DNA of 64,000 nt from Achatina immaculata (taxonomy: Eukaryota > Mollusca > Gastropoda > Stylommatophora > Achatinidae). Positions 36,620 to 47,529 of the stretch are shown piece after piece; within the stretch, counting starts at the first letter, position 1; each line of letters starts with the position of its first letter. Both the position numbers and the translations under genes were made by a program. The stretch is taken from NCBI GenBank assembly GCA_009760885.1, contig CM019721.1:23661974-23725973 (forward strand), given 5' to 3'. Below the pieces are notes generated by a model. That model did no database searches. It saw only the letters and a list, made by a program, of their open reading frames with translations, and was not told the origin of the DNA.

Positions 36620-36954
36620 TGTCAGAGAGAGATAGAGATGAGTAGAGAGAAATGATCACAGAGAGATGTGGGCATAGAGAGAGAGAGAGAGAGAGAGTTC
36701 AGTGAGAGAAACAGAGAGCAGGATGGACTGAGTGACGGGCAGAGAAAGAAAGGCACAGATATAGACAGAGAGGGAGAGAGAGAGAGACTAGCACACAGAG
36801 AGACGAGCAGAAAGACAGAGGGAGAGAGAGATGGATAGAGTGAGAGACGGGAAGATAGTGTGAGATGGACAGAGAGCTGGAAACAGAGAGAGAGAACATG
36901 AGAGAGATGAGCAGAGAGAGAGAGATGGAGAAATGGAGCAGCGCACACACTGAA
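36620..36954. repeat. GA-rich low-complexity tract
   Basis: Interrupted (GA)n preceding the 23-bp array, with a G-run at about 36450-36464 just upstream. Counterparts are at 12630-12690, 56300-56560 and 59240-59388. Confidence 0.9.
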
Positions 36955-37978
36955 AGAGAGAAGGATTACAAAGAGAAAGAGAGAAGGATTACAGAGAGAA
37001 AGAGAGAAGGGTTACAAAGAGAAAGAGAGAAGGGTTACAAAGAGAAAGAGATAAGCATTACAGAGAGAAAGAGAGAAGGGTTACAGAGAGATAAATACAA
37101 GGGTTACAGAGAGAAAGAGAGAAGGGTTACAAAGAGAAAAAGAGAAGGATTACAGAGAGAAAGAGAGAAGGGTTACAGAGAGAAAGAGAGAAGGGTTACA
37201 GATAGAAAGAGAGAAGGGTTAGAGAGGGAAAGAGGGAAGGGTTACAGAGAGAAAGAGAAGGGTTAGAGAGAAAAAGATAGAAAGTTTACACAGAAAAAGA
37301 GAGAAGTGTTACATAGAGAAAGAGATTTGTTACACAGAGAAAGAGAGAAGGGTTACGTAGAGAAAAAGAGAGGGGTTACAGAGAGAGAGAGAGAAGGATT
37401 ACATAGAGAAAGAAAGAAAGGTTACATAGAGAAAGAGAGAAGGTTTACAGAGAGAAAGAGAGATGGGTTACATAGAGAAAAATAGAAGGGTTAAAGAGAG
37501 AAAGAGAGAAGGGTTAGAGAGAGAAAAAGACAAGGGTTACAGAGAGAAAGAGAGAAGGGTTACAAAGAGAAAAAGAGAAGGATTACAAAGTGAAAGAGTT
37601 AAGGATTACAGAGAGAAAGAGAGAAGGGTTACAGAGATAAAGAGGGAAGGGTTACAGAGAGAAAGAGAGAAGGGTTACAGAGAGAAAGAGAGAAGGGTTA
37701 GAGAGAAAAAGAGAGAAGGGTTACAGAGAGAAAGAGAGAAGGATTACAGAAAGAAAGAGAGAAGGGTTACAGAGATAAAGAGGTAAGGGTTACAGAGAGA
37801 ATGAGAGAAGGGTTACAGAGAGAAAAAGAGAAGGGTTAGAGAGAAAGAGAGAAGGGTTACAGAGAGAAAGAGAGAAGGGTTACAGAGAAAAGAGAGAAGG
37901 GTTACAGAAGAAAGATAGAAGGATTTTAGAGAAAGAGAAAGATAGAAGGGTTTTAGAGAAAGAGAGAAGGGTTACAGA
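36955..37978. repeat. 23-bp minisatellite, block 2, about 44 units
   Basis: Same unit as 12741-13125 (AAAGAGAGAAGGGTTACAG). Some units are shortened (around 37258 and 37910). It ends at the sequence GAAGCCAGAGGTCCTCTCAA, shared with 13145. Confidence 0.95.
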
Positions 37979-38221
37979 GGTACGTGCAAGTATGAATCTG
38001 AAGCCAGAGGTCCTCTCAAGTTAGAGAGCCCCGTGAGCATTTCTTGCACTCTTTAGCTCTGTTTCACGTCTTGTGAAGTAGCTCACACATCTGCAAGTCC
38101 AACCTGACGAACACAGAGCTAGAAAGTTTTAGTACCAGCAGAGAACGAGCAGGAAATTAAATATGAGCAACCCTTTAAAGTATGTCGGTGTAATTTGATT
38201 TTGTGATACATGTCACTTGAT

Positions 38222-38358
38222 ATTCTTCTTCTTCTTCTTCTTCTTTTCTTCTTCTTCTTTCTTTCTTCTTGTTTCTTTCTCCTTTCTTCTTCTTTCTTTC
38301 TTCTTCTTTCTTTCTTCTATCTTTCTTCTTCCTCTTTCTTTCTTCTTCTTCTTTCTCC
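38222..38358. repeat. (TTC)n / TTTC tract, block 2
   Basis: Shorter homologue of 13380-13603, followed by the shared CTCCCTAGAAC sequence. Confidence 0.95.
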
Positions 38359-38734
38359 CTAGAACTACGAGGGGGTGTTCTTTGCTGTTGGATCACAGCG
38401 TCGTGTGAACTTGGGAGGAGGTTGTGGTTGCTGTTATTTCAGTCCTTTATTGGAGCTAACCAGTAAGACTCCACACCTCCACGGAAACTATGACAACCCT
38501 TGCTCTGTTAGCCAGGTCAGGCTTGTTACTGGGGAGCTAGGACAGGGTCTTGGCCGGCTATGGTTCCCGAGTCCTGCTGCTAGCATGTCAACTACTGGTA
38601 GCTGACTGCCAAATCGGACAGCTGTAAATCACAGAGACGTGGGATAAATCGATCAAATAAACAGAGGGAATGAATGTCACTAAGAAACAGACATTTAGTA
38701 TCAGTGACCAAGATCACTGCTTATGGCAAGCCAA

Positions 38735-38930
38735 ATACTACCACAGTTATTCTTGTACGTATAACACTTATAAATACTACCACAGTTATTCTTGTACGTA
38801 TAACACTTATAAATACTACCACAGTTATTCTTGTACGTATAACACTTATAAATACTACCACAGTTATTCTTGTACGTATAACACTTATAAATACTACCAC
38901 AGTTATTCTTGTACGTATAACACTTATACA
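38735..38930. repeat. 39-bp minisatellite, block 2, five units
   Basis: Five essentially identical units (CACAGTTATTCTTGTACGTA). Frames are open on both strands (about 76-98 codons) because of the period. Confidence 0.95.
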
Positions 38931-39134
38931 ACGGATCACGTTCGTAAAACAGTCATGAAGTTTTAACTAAGACAAATAAACAAAAACAAAACATATTTTG
39001 CTATCAAGGGAGAAATACATTTCTTTTTTTTTTATATCCATAGTTTTGTTTCGTTTCGTTTCGTTTTTCACTTTCTTTTTTTATGTTACATTTTGCTTTG
39101 TTTTTTAATCGGAATTAAAGTGACACATTCTCAG

Positions 39135-39735
39135 TCCTCTTCCATCTCACACCACAACCTTACTTTCAGCGTCCTTCCACTTCACAACATAACCTTACTT
39201 TCTGCGTCGTTCTACCTCACAACATAACCTTACTTTCAGCATCCTTCCACTTCACAACATAACCTTACTTTCTGCGTCGTTCTACCTCACAACATAACCT
39301 TACTTTCAGCGTCCTTCTACCTCACAACATAACCTTACTTTCAGCATCCTTCCATCTCACAACATAACCTTACTTTCAGCATCCTTCCATCTCACAACAT
39401 AACCTTACTTTCAGCGTCCTTCCACTTCACAACATAGCCTTACATTCAGCGTCCTTCGACCTCACAACACAACCTTACTTTCAGCGTCCTTCGACCTCAC
39501 AACACAACCTTACATTCAGGGTCCTTCGACCTCATAACATAACCTTACTTTCAGCGTCCTTCCACTTCACAACATAACCTTAGTTTCAGCGTCCTTCCAC
39601 CTCACAACATAACCTTACTTTCAGCGTCCTTCTACCTCACAACAGAACCTTACTTTCAGCGTCCTTCCACCTCACAACATAACCTTACTTTCAGCGTCCT
39701 TCCACCTCACAACACAACTTTGCTTTCATCTCCCT
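39135..39735. repeat. 35-bp minisatellite (AACCTTACTTTCAGCGTCCT), about 17 units
   Basis: Related to 14651-15035, with CAC(T/C)TCACAACAT in place of the CAGCTCATAAC half. Confidence 0.95.
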
Positions 39736-40759
39736 TTCAGTTTACACAGTAAAAGTAAAGGAATCCGAACTTAATAGTTATACTCGTATGAGGAAATTGT
39801 CTCAGGATGTAGGTGAAATGTCCAGCAAGACAAACCATGCCAGTGTATGCCCTTGTGTGTGTTTTAAAGAAAAGTTGGCAGCAGCGAGCGATGGTGAAAA
39901 CATGAATTAAACAAATCAAGTAAGGAGCTTTCATTCTCACAAAGAAATAAGAGTAAAGTTTTCTAGTGAAAAGTAATTCATGCATATTAAAACACAAAAG
40001 AAAAAAAAGCTTACCAAAAAGTTAAACTGTCCATAAAATTCGGAGCAAATGAACTAAATGAGTTCCTCTTGGTTAGACCAACAAAATGTAATATTCTGAA
40101 ATCAGATTATCAGGATTAATGGTAAAACATCGTTAGAAACTTTCTCTAATGTTATTTTAACCATGCTGTTACACTGGCTATTATTAATACTACTGCATAT
40201 AATGATAATCATAAACTGTCTCTCTAAGGAAAGCTAACCGATATGGACAGGTAACATATTTAGTGCTTTGCTTTTACACTGCACCGAGCCACGCTGGATC
40301 CAATCAATGTCTTTTTTTTTCAAACATCTACATCGTTTTATTCCTCTTACTCTTTTACCAGAAGCTTTTCCATCATCCATCATCATCATCATCATCATCA
40401 TACTCTGAACGAAGGATAAGAGATGAACAAAGTTTCCCTTGCCAGTCCTGGCTTGAACAAGTCGAGGTGCCTCACACAATGTCTTTCCTAGTTCCTTTAG
40501 CTTTTTTTCCTGTACTGTGCGTCTTCATGTCCCTGATGGACTGTCCCCTCCCTTTTATTACTTTGAGACGTCCAAGTCAAGGCGGTATATGGGTACAGTA
40601 CGCGCAGGATTCACTAACTATCAGCTTTTGCTGTGTTCTTTATGATTTGTACTAAGAACTGTTCTTTCCTGTTCTGAAGTAGGTCTGTGTTGTATATATC
40701 GTTAGATAAGTATGTGAGCTAGACATTGAGACAACTACAAAAATGAATCATATGTAAAT

Positions 40760-41263
40760 TACAACTACTACTACTACAAATACAAATACAACAACTACTA
40801 CTAAAACAACAACAACAACAACTACTACTACTACTACTATTACTATTACTACTACTACTACTTTAAATATAACAACTGACTACTACTATTACTATAATCA
40901 CTACTGCTATTACTACAGCTGCTGTTGCTGCTGCTACTTCTAGAACTCCTACTATCACTACAACCATTACTGGTAAAGCTACTACTACTATTCCTACTGT
41001 TACTACTATTGATGTTACTGCTGCTACAACAACAACAACAACAACAACAACAACTACTACTACTACTACTACTACTACTTTAAATATAACAACTGACTAC
41101 TACTATTACTATAATCACTACTGCTATTACTACAGCTGCTGTTGCTGCTGCTACTTCTAGAACTCCTACTATCACTACAACCATTACTGGTAAAGCTACT
41201 ACTACTATTCCTACTGTTACTACTATTGATGTTACTGCTGCTACAACAACAACAACAACAACA

Positions 41264-41316
<53 letters not shown>

Positions 41317-41335
41317 AACTACTACTACTTTACTG
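40760..41335. repeat. ACT/ACA repeat region with a 217-bp tandem duplication
   Basis: Trinucleotide tract corresponding to 16178-16292 of block 1. A mixed segment with TTTAAATATAACAACTGAC and CTTCTAGAACTCCTAC at about 40850-41035 is repeated at an offset of 217 (40871 versus 41088). Frames of poly-Leu or poly-Thr type are by-products. Confidence 0.9.
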
Positions 41336-41381
41336 TTGTTGCAGTCTTACCACTGTTGCAACGACAGATTGCAGCAGTCAT

Positions 41382-41540
41382 TTCCACCACCTCAATCATC
41401 ATTACAAAAAATTTCCACCACCTCAATCATCATTACAAAAAATTTCCACCACCTCAATCATCATTACAAAAAATTTCCACCACCTCAATCATCATTACAA
41501 AAAATTTCCACCACCTCAATCATCATTACAAAAACTAATA
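41382..41540. repeat. 31-bp minisatellite (TTTCCACCACCTCAATCATC), five units
   Basis: Near-identical units, present only here in the window. Confidence 0.95.
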
Positions 41541-41640
41541 ATACTAACTCTACCACTTCTACTTTACCAACAACTACTTCTGTGTACCAATTCTACTTTC
41601 AGACCCAGTGAGTGGGAAGTGAAAGAAGGTGATCTAACGA

Positions 41641-42135
41641 GTAAAGTTTTCTAAAATAAAGCAGTTCGTGCATATTAAAAACAAAAGAATTAAAGCTGAC
41701 CATAAAGTCAAAAAAGTACATAAAATTCAGAGCACATGAACTAAATGATCTCTTGGTTGGAGCAAAGCATGAAACATTCTAAATCAAATTGTCATGATTA
41801 ATGGTAAAACATCGCTAGGGACTTCTTCTCATGTTATTTTAAATACATCACTACAATGATTAATATGATTACTACTGCATATTATCATAACTACTATATT
41901 GTCTCTCCAATGAAAGTTGACCGAAATGGATACTCAACATATTCAGTGCCTTGCTTTTACACTGCACCCAGCCAAGCTAGATCCCATCAATGTTTTCTTT
42001 TTTTACCATACATCAATATCGATGTCTTCCTCTTTTTCTTTTACCATCAGCTTTTTCTTCGGGAATGGTTTCCATTATAGTTTTATGCCTCTTGATATGA
42101 ACTACCTGGTTCTTATATATTTTATCAGGTCTCGT
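41641..42135. repeat. Extra copy of composite module (homologous to 39960-40380)
   Basis: Shares GAACTAAATGA, GATTAATGGTAAAACATCG, TGTTATTTTAA and CTGCACCCAGCCAAGCT with 15240-15750 and 39960-40380, ending in an ATC tract. Thus the last module of block 2 is repeated behind it. Confidence 0.85.
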
Positions 42136-42199
42136 ATCAACATCATCATCATCATCATTATCATCATCAACAACATCAGTTTTATGTACTCAAGGAGTA

Positions 42200-42475
42200 A
42201 TTCGTAAAAAGTCATTCGTGCACACAAAAGAAAAAAAAACTTACCAAAAAGTAAAACTACACAAAATTTGAAGCACTGTAACTAAATGATCTCCCCTTGG
42301 TTAGACCAAACCATGAAATATTCTGAAATCAGATTATCAGGATTAATGGTAAAACATCGTTAGAAACTTCTTCTCATGTTATTTTAACTAACTGCTACAA
42401 TGATTATTATTATTACTACTGCATATATATCATATATCATAAGTTATCTCTCCAAGGAAAGTCGGGCTTAGTTTG
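42200..42475. repeat. Second extra partial copy of the same composite module
   Basis: Begins at the equivalent of AAAAGTCATTCGTGC and runs to CTCTCCAAGGAAAGT, where homology stops. Confidence 0.85.
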
Positions 42476-42875
42476 CTCAGGACCGTGTTAAGACAATTCG
42501 GGCACTAGGTTACGTTGCTTCCTAAATTTTATCTCCAATAAGAAAGGGAGGGGGGGGGGGTAAAAAGCCACTGGACCCCCTAAGTAGTCCAGGCCCAGGG
42601 CTAAAACCTCAGCCCCCCCTCCACCCCCTCTTGTCGGACCTGACAATACAAAAAAGCAGAAGCTTCTATTCCTTTTCCTGCGTTGATTTCTTCATCAGAG
42701 AGAAGATGACCGTAACTGTTGATACAAAATACCCGCATATTTCTCTAAGTTTTTGTGTCTTAGTCTTGGAGCTTATCTTGGAGCTATTCTTTACACGTAA
42801 GACAAAGATCCGTATAAAAAAATATGCGACTTACAGGAGAATCTGAAGTTTGTAGTAGGCAAATGTCTCAGTCAG
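42476..42875. other. Unassigned segment with G- and C-runs
   Basis: Contains a G-run at about 42549-42560 and C-rich CCCCCCTCCACCCCC near 42613. No gene seen; a short frame at 42631-42846 has no recognisable features. Confidence 0.4.
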
Positions 42876-43290
42876 TCAGTCATTTCCATGTCCTGTGCGG
42901 AACTTTGAATCCCTAACATCTCTCCTGTAGGCCTCTCGGTTGTCAGCAAGATGTCTGCCTGCTGATCCGTCTATTTGCAGATCATCAACGATGTCTTGAA
43001 GCCATCTTCGCCTTGGTCTTCCTCTCTTTCTTTTTCCCATTATTTACCCTTCCAAGACGGTCTTATCTAGATTATCATGACGTTTAATGTGTCCAAAATA
43101 TTTAAGTTTTCTCTGTTTAATTCTCTTTACTAGCCAGCCTTCTTCAGTATTAAGTTCTTGCATTATGGATATATTTGTTCTTTTTTGTATCCATGATATT
43201 TGAAGAACTCTTCTGTAGCATTTACATTCAAAGGCATTTATGTGTTTCTCAGCTGTTTTGTTAAGTGTCTAGGTATGAAATATAACAGAA
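42876..43290 (-). pseudogene. LINE 3' end, same family as 5348-5660
   Basis: The minus strand reads KRIKQRKLKYFGHIKRHD, then GKRKRGRPRRRWLQDIVDDL, then HLADNREAYRRDVRDSKF and stops near 42878. It contains the LGH/FGHI..R and GRPRRRW blocks at the C-terminus of many animal LINE polyproteins. It is truncated at the 5' side. Confidence 0.85.
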
Positions 43291-43689
43291 TAGTGCACAA
43301 GGGTATGCAACCCAGGAAAAATAATTTATGTAAATTTAACTCCCCTGAGTAATATTATTTCTTGAGATTTAGGGTGATCACCTCTGGGTTACATGACCTT
43401 TTTTGAATGAGCATTGACAATGTCATGAAAGTCAAAGCTTCTGTTTGAGAGTACGGGAAATGTTAGTATTCGTCCTGTGCTGAGAGGATGCAGTGCTGTT
43501 GTAAAGTCTCTACTCGTGGCTGAGAATGGAAGAAATAGACAAGTCTTCGTTTTGCTTGTTTCATCGTATTCGGTGGCTACATTTGGTTGTATTAGATTGA
43601 ATCATTTGAACTTGTCATGTATGTGTCATCACGGGTAACGATGTGTGATCTGATGTGCTTCACTCATCTCTGATTTTCATCATCATCCG

Positions 43690-43967
43690 GAATCATCCAT
43701 TAGGCAAACCTGATGTTATTTGGGCACGTAAAGAGACATAAGACCCTTATTGAGGGCAAGATCAAAGGGAAGAGAACAAGAGGACGACAGGGACATAGGC
43801 GGGTGGACAACATCAGGAAATGGACAGGGACCAGCTTGGCCGAGTGTAATACGACGACAAGAAACAGAGCAGAGGGGGAGGTTCACTGCAACCAATCTTC
43901 CTTGGGAAGACGGCACGAGATGATGGTCAAGATGTGTGTTGTCATATTAGATACCAAACGCAGGTAG
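43690..43967 (+). pseudogene. LINE 3' end fragment, GRQ/WTG type
   Basis: FGHVKRHKTLIEGKIKGKR, then TRGRQGHRRVDNIRKWTGTS. This matches the C-terminal GHV.R...L......G.R.RGRQ....DNI..WTG block of a different LINE family from the neighbours. An A-rich tail with AAGAAGAAAGAG follows at about 43995-44025. Confidence 0.8.
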
Positions 43968-44058
43968 GCAAATCTGCGCAGGTAAAAAAAACATTAAAGA
44001 TGAAGAAGAAAGAGAAAATAGTTTTTAAAAAAAAATTCCTCTTGGGCTGAGAGCATCA

Positions 44059-44625
44059 TCATGTGCCACACCTGGTTGTTTTGGCGACGACTTCTCTCCA
44101 CAGTTTTTGATCTTTCATGTTATTCATCAGTTTTGTTCTTGTGCTTTTCCCACGCCATTTTGTCAAGCCATCTAAGATCTTCTCTCTTGGTCTATTTCTC
44201 CCTTTCCTGCCTCCTATTTACCCTACTGTCACGATGTTTTCTATCTCTCCCCTTCTCATTATATGGACAATAAACATAGACTGTCTCCCTCGATGTGTGT
44301 TTATTAATGATCGTTTCTCACTGGCTCTCCTTAGGCATTCTTCATTTGTTATTTTAGTCTTCCAAGGTATTCTTAATGTTCTTCGTAGGAACCACATTTC
44401 AGTTGCATCTAATGCTCTCTTTGTTGTCTTTGTTAGTGACCATGTTTCGCTTCCATATAGTAGTACTGGCTCGATATAGCATTACAAGACTCTTTTCCTA
44501 GTATCTATTGACAAAGATGGACTGCACAAAATAGATTTCATTTTCTGAAATGCTACGTTTACCTGGCATAATGTGTTTTTGACCTCTGTAGTACACGTGG
44601 TAGTATATCTCTACTACATGAACTT
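44059..44625 (-). pseudogene. LINE C-terminal domain, degraded
   Basis: The minus strand reads CYIEPVLLYGSETWSLTK, then EMWFLRRTLRIPWKTKITNE, and ends LWREVVAKTTRCGT (stop at 44059-44061). YGSETW, LRR.LRIPW and LW.E...K are the usual landmarks after the reverse transcriptase in this LINE group; the better-kept copy at 51309-52414 has the same ending. Several frameshifts. Confidence 0.85.
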
Positions 44626-44910
44626 AATATTGAAGAAGGTTGGCTAGGAAGGAAGGTTGAACAGAGAAAACTTAAGCATTTTGGACATATTAAACGTCAT
44701 GAGAATTTAGAGAAGGCAATCTTGGAAGGGTACACAATGGAAAAAAGAAAGAGATGAACACCAAGGCGAAGATGGCTGCCAAACACCGTTAATGATCTGC
44801 GAATGGACGCATTAGCAGCAGGGCATCTTGCTTACAACCGAGAGGCTTACAGGAGAGCTGTTAGGGAGGGAAAGTTCCCCAAGGGACATGCAAATGAATG
44901 AATGAATGGT
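44626..44910 (+). pseudogene. LINE 3' end, same family as 5348-5660, plus strand
   Basis: Reads EEGWLGRKVEQRKLKHFGHI, a stop within the GRPRRRW block, then AAGHLAYNREAYRRAVREGK. The ATGAATGAATGAATGG at its end resembles a short LINE tail. It lies head to head with the previous minus-strand fragment. Confidence 0.85.
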
Positions 44911-45845
44911 ACACCCACCATCTAATGTTATCGTTTTACAAAGATATGAAATTTGTTGGGCTGCCATAAGTGGAGATAATTAACGAAACCTTCACGGACA
45001 TATGTATTTACACCAGTTATCTTTCTTTGGTCATATTCAAACCGTTTCTTCGACTGGAAGTTGTGTGAATTTAGATCCAGTGCTTTTACAGGTGCTACGG
45101 AGTTCACGCAATGTACTGAGATGTTCTTCCAGGGAGGGAAATCCCAAGGTCCGTGATAATTAGTTATACATTTGACAACATTGCCTGCCTCAGAAAGGCT
45201 TTAAAATCATTAGCGCTATTACAAACTGTTGATTAATAATTCTATTGTTTAATTTCCAAGAATTCTGATTTGATGTACCAGAAGCAACGTGTTCATTTCA
45301 TGACTCATTAAACTTAAAAAAAACCTTTTACTGGGTTGTCTGTTATTGAGTAAAAAGTGAAGGATATGTATTTACACTCGAGAACAGAGACTTTGTGTTA
45401 CTTTCGCCGTATTTTGTATACTAGAGATTTCTCTAACAATATTAAGATTTATATATTTATACCACTCAGGTCTTTGAATAATTTATGTTAGAATACCTGG
45501 ATCATACAAGTCCTTCGAGCTAGATCACTTCATCAAAGTTAGCCTGCAAAGTGAGCAAACTAAATCACAAAAACTCACTCAGCAGAATCCATTGACAGAT
45601 GGAGACCAAATTGCAGCCATGGTTAGATCAAGGATAGACAGCTTAATGTGTTTTTAAAATGTCTAAATTTAGATAATCTGTTACATAAATTACTCATAAA
45701 ACAATTACAAAGGGCAGAATAGGTCTGCTAAAAATAAGACAAGAAATAAGTGAATAAAACACACTTAGAAATGGCACACGAAAACAGCAGTTGTTCGTTG
45801 TAGCATATCTACCAAAAGCTTTCAGTACCAATTCCGTGAAATATA
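44911..45845. other. AT-rich region, no gene seen
   Basis: No coding frame over about 60 codons and no repeat units noticed. Confidence 0.45.
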
Positions 45846-45955
45846 TCACCACAGCCATTGTAATTTTATCCTACACCACAGCCATTGCAACTTTATCCTA
45901 GACCACAGCCATTGCAACTTTATCTTACACCACAGCCATTGCAACTTTATCCTAT
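45846..45955. repeat. 27-bp minisatellite (CCACAGCCATTGCAACTTTA), four units
   Basis: The last unit ends in CTATCAAGT, directly before the Tc1 transposase motif begins, so the array overlies or replaced the 5' part of that transposase gene. Confidence 0.9.
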
Positions 45956-46690
45956 CAAGTCCTCTTTACAGACGAGTTCTGCTTCGACTTGTCGTTTGTG
46001 TTTGGAAAAGGCAAGGAGAGTGTTTTACTGATGGCACAATTCAAGAAGTAGATCGCTGTGGAGGAGGTTCTGTCATGGTCTGGGGTGGTTTAATTCAACA
46101 GGGCAGGATCCATTTTCATGCTGTCCATGGTACACTGACCAGCCTAAGGTACGAAGATGAGATATTCAGCCTGCTCTTTAGGTCGTGGGTGGTGATGTAG
46201 TCTTGCTCTGGAGGTCGTGGGTGGTGATGTAGTCTTGCTCTGGAGGTCGTGGGTGGTGATGTAGTCTTGCTCTGGAGGTCGTGGGTGGTGATGTAGTCTT
46301 GCTCTGGAGGTCGTGGGTGGTGATGTAGTCTTGCTCTGGAGGTCGTGGGTGGTGATGTAGTCTTGCTCTGGAGGTCGTGGGTGGTGACGTAGTCTTGCAG
46401 GATGACGAGGCTCGACCTCGTGGAGCTCGTATCGTTAATGACGTCATTGAACACTATGGAATCGTCAAGACTGAGTGGCCCGCTCGTTCGCCAGATCTTG
46501 CTCCTACTGAACACCTCTGGGACGTCCTTGGGCTGAGAGTATCAACTAATCATCCTCCACCAGCTGATGTTGCAGAGGTCACTCTGTTTCTTCATCAAGA
46601 GTGGCAGGCTATTTCGCCTGGATGTTCTTAGAACCTTGTGGACTCTGTGCCTCAAAGATGTATCGAATGCCTGGCCTCAGATAGAACTTA
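45956..46690 (+). pseudogene. Tc1-like DD34E transposase, C-terminal two-thirds
   Basis: Fragments in order: LFTDEFCFDL (first catalytic Asp), a region equivalent to GGGSVMVWGG in another frame, FHAVHGTL-like sequence, the interposed 32-bp array, then one open frame 46377-46631 with VVLQDDEARPRGARIV (second Asp), WPARSPDLAPTEHLWDVLG (Glu) and EVTLFLHQEWQAI. I count 34 residues between the second Asp and the Glu, which defines the DD34E class. The usual Asn and His after the second Asp are changed. The N-terminal DNA-binding domain is missing. Inactive. Confidence 0.88.
46183..46392. repeat. 32-bp minisatellite inside the Tc1 relic, 6-7 units
   Basis: Unit core GTGGGTGGTGATGTAGTCTT then GCTCTGGAG. 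Units are almost identical. The last unit merges without a break into the transposase reading frame (GGTGACGTAGTCTTGCAGGATGACG encodes the catalytic block), so the array grew from transposase sequence. Confidence 0.95.
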
Positions 46691-47394
46691 AACCAAATTT
46701 TGACAGATCAAGTGTCACAGTTCTTATCATGTGACTTTTATGATGAAGAGTGAATGACTTCTCATGTTTATAACTTTTGTAAGGATTATCACATTCACAT
46801 AAAAATACGAATTTGTTCCATCTTAAATGCAGTACACTCTGATATTAGTTTTTCTGATATTACTGCATATTTCTTTTTTTTACACAAGGGTTCTAACAAG
46901 TGACCTTAACCATTGAGCAGTAAAATATATCTAAATCGTGGAGCGCCCTTGTTATAAATAATAAAATAATATTTTCTATGAAACTCAGCGGAATGTGAGG
47001 CCCTAAGTTGTAGCTTGTTTCATCATCATCATCATCATATCATCATCTCTCCTCAAATTATCATACGAATGTTATATACAGGACAGTGGCTGTCACATAT
47101 ACTCCAGCTTACCACACCAGTTAGTGCACTGAAATGAATTGAATGACGCCCTATCTCATACCAGTGCACTAACTAATCGAAAAACTATTTTATGTTCCTT
47201 TGTCTTGCTTTTAATTAAGTGTATTTTTTCTTATTTTTGTTTGTTTGGTTTGTTCTTTAAGACATTTCTGAAACAAAAATGAATTTATGAAGCAAAATAG
47301 TGACAAAGTGTTTCATGTTGTGTGTTTCTGTTGAGGTGGATGTACACATTTATGAAATACGTTTGGAGGTTACAACTAACAGCCACCACCCACT
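46691..47394. other. Region without a gene; one perfect inverted repeat
   Basis: Holds an ATC run at about 47020-47048 and a perfect 13-bp inverted repeat AGTTAGTGCACTG (47119-47131) / CAGTGCACTAACT (47162-47174) with a 30-nt loop. No open frame or transposase end identified. Confidence 0.6.
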
Positions 47395-47525
47395 CACTCA
47401 TATACACATTTACACACACCCACACAGACACTCACACTCACCCATACTCATGTGCACACATACCTTCCTCGGACCGAATACACACACAGCCACACCTATT
47501 CACACAAATACTCACAGATACTCTG
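47395..47525. repeat. CA-rich low-complexity tract
   Basis: ACACACC, ACACTC and ACACAT units, strongly purine/pyrimidine alternating. Confidence 0.85.
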
Positions 47526-47529
47526 CAGC

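Larger units (their letters stand above)
32860..41640. repeat. Composite long-period repeat, block 2
   Basis: Second nearly complete copy, about 24.4 kb downstream of block 1 and in the same orientation. All modules are in the same order but the arrays differ in size: 25-bp array about 15 units versus 30; 39-bp 1 versus 5; 23-bp about 44 versus 17; second 39-bp 5 versus 2; 35-bp about 17 versus 11. It also has a 30-bp array at 35009 not present in block 1. Spacers show many substitutions, so the duplication is old. Confidence 0.85.

Noticed and set aside
46116..46514. 132-codon minus-strand frame with an 11-residue Thr/Ser/Arg/Pro repeat
   Set aside because: Antisense to a 32-bp array within a Tc1 transposase relic; the true sense is the plus strand, as shown by the catalytic motifs.
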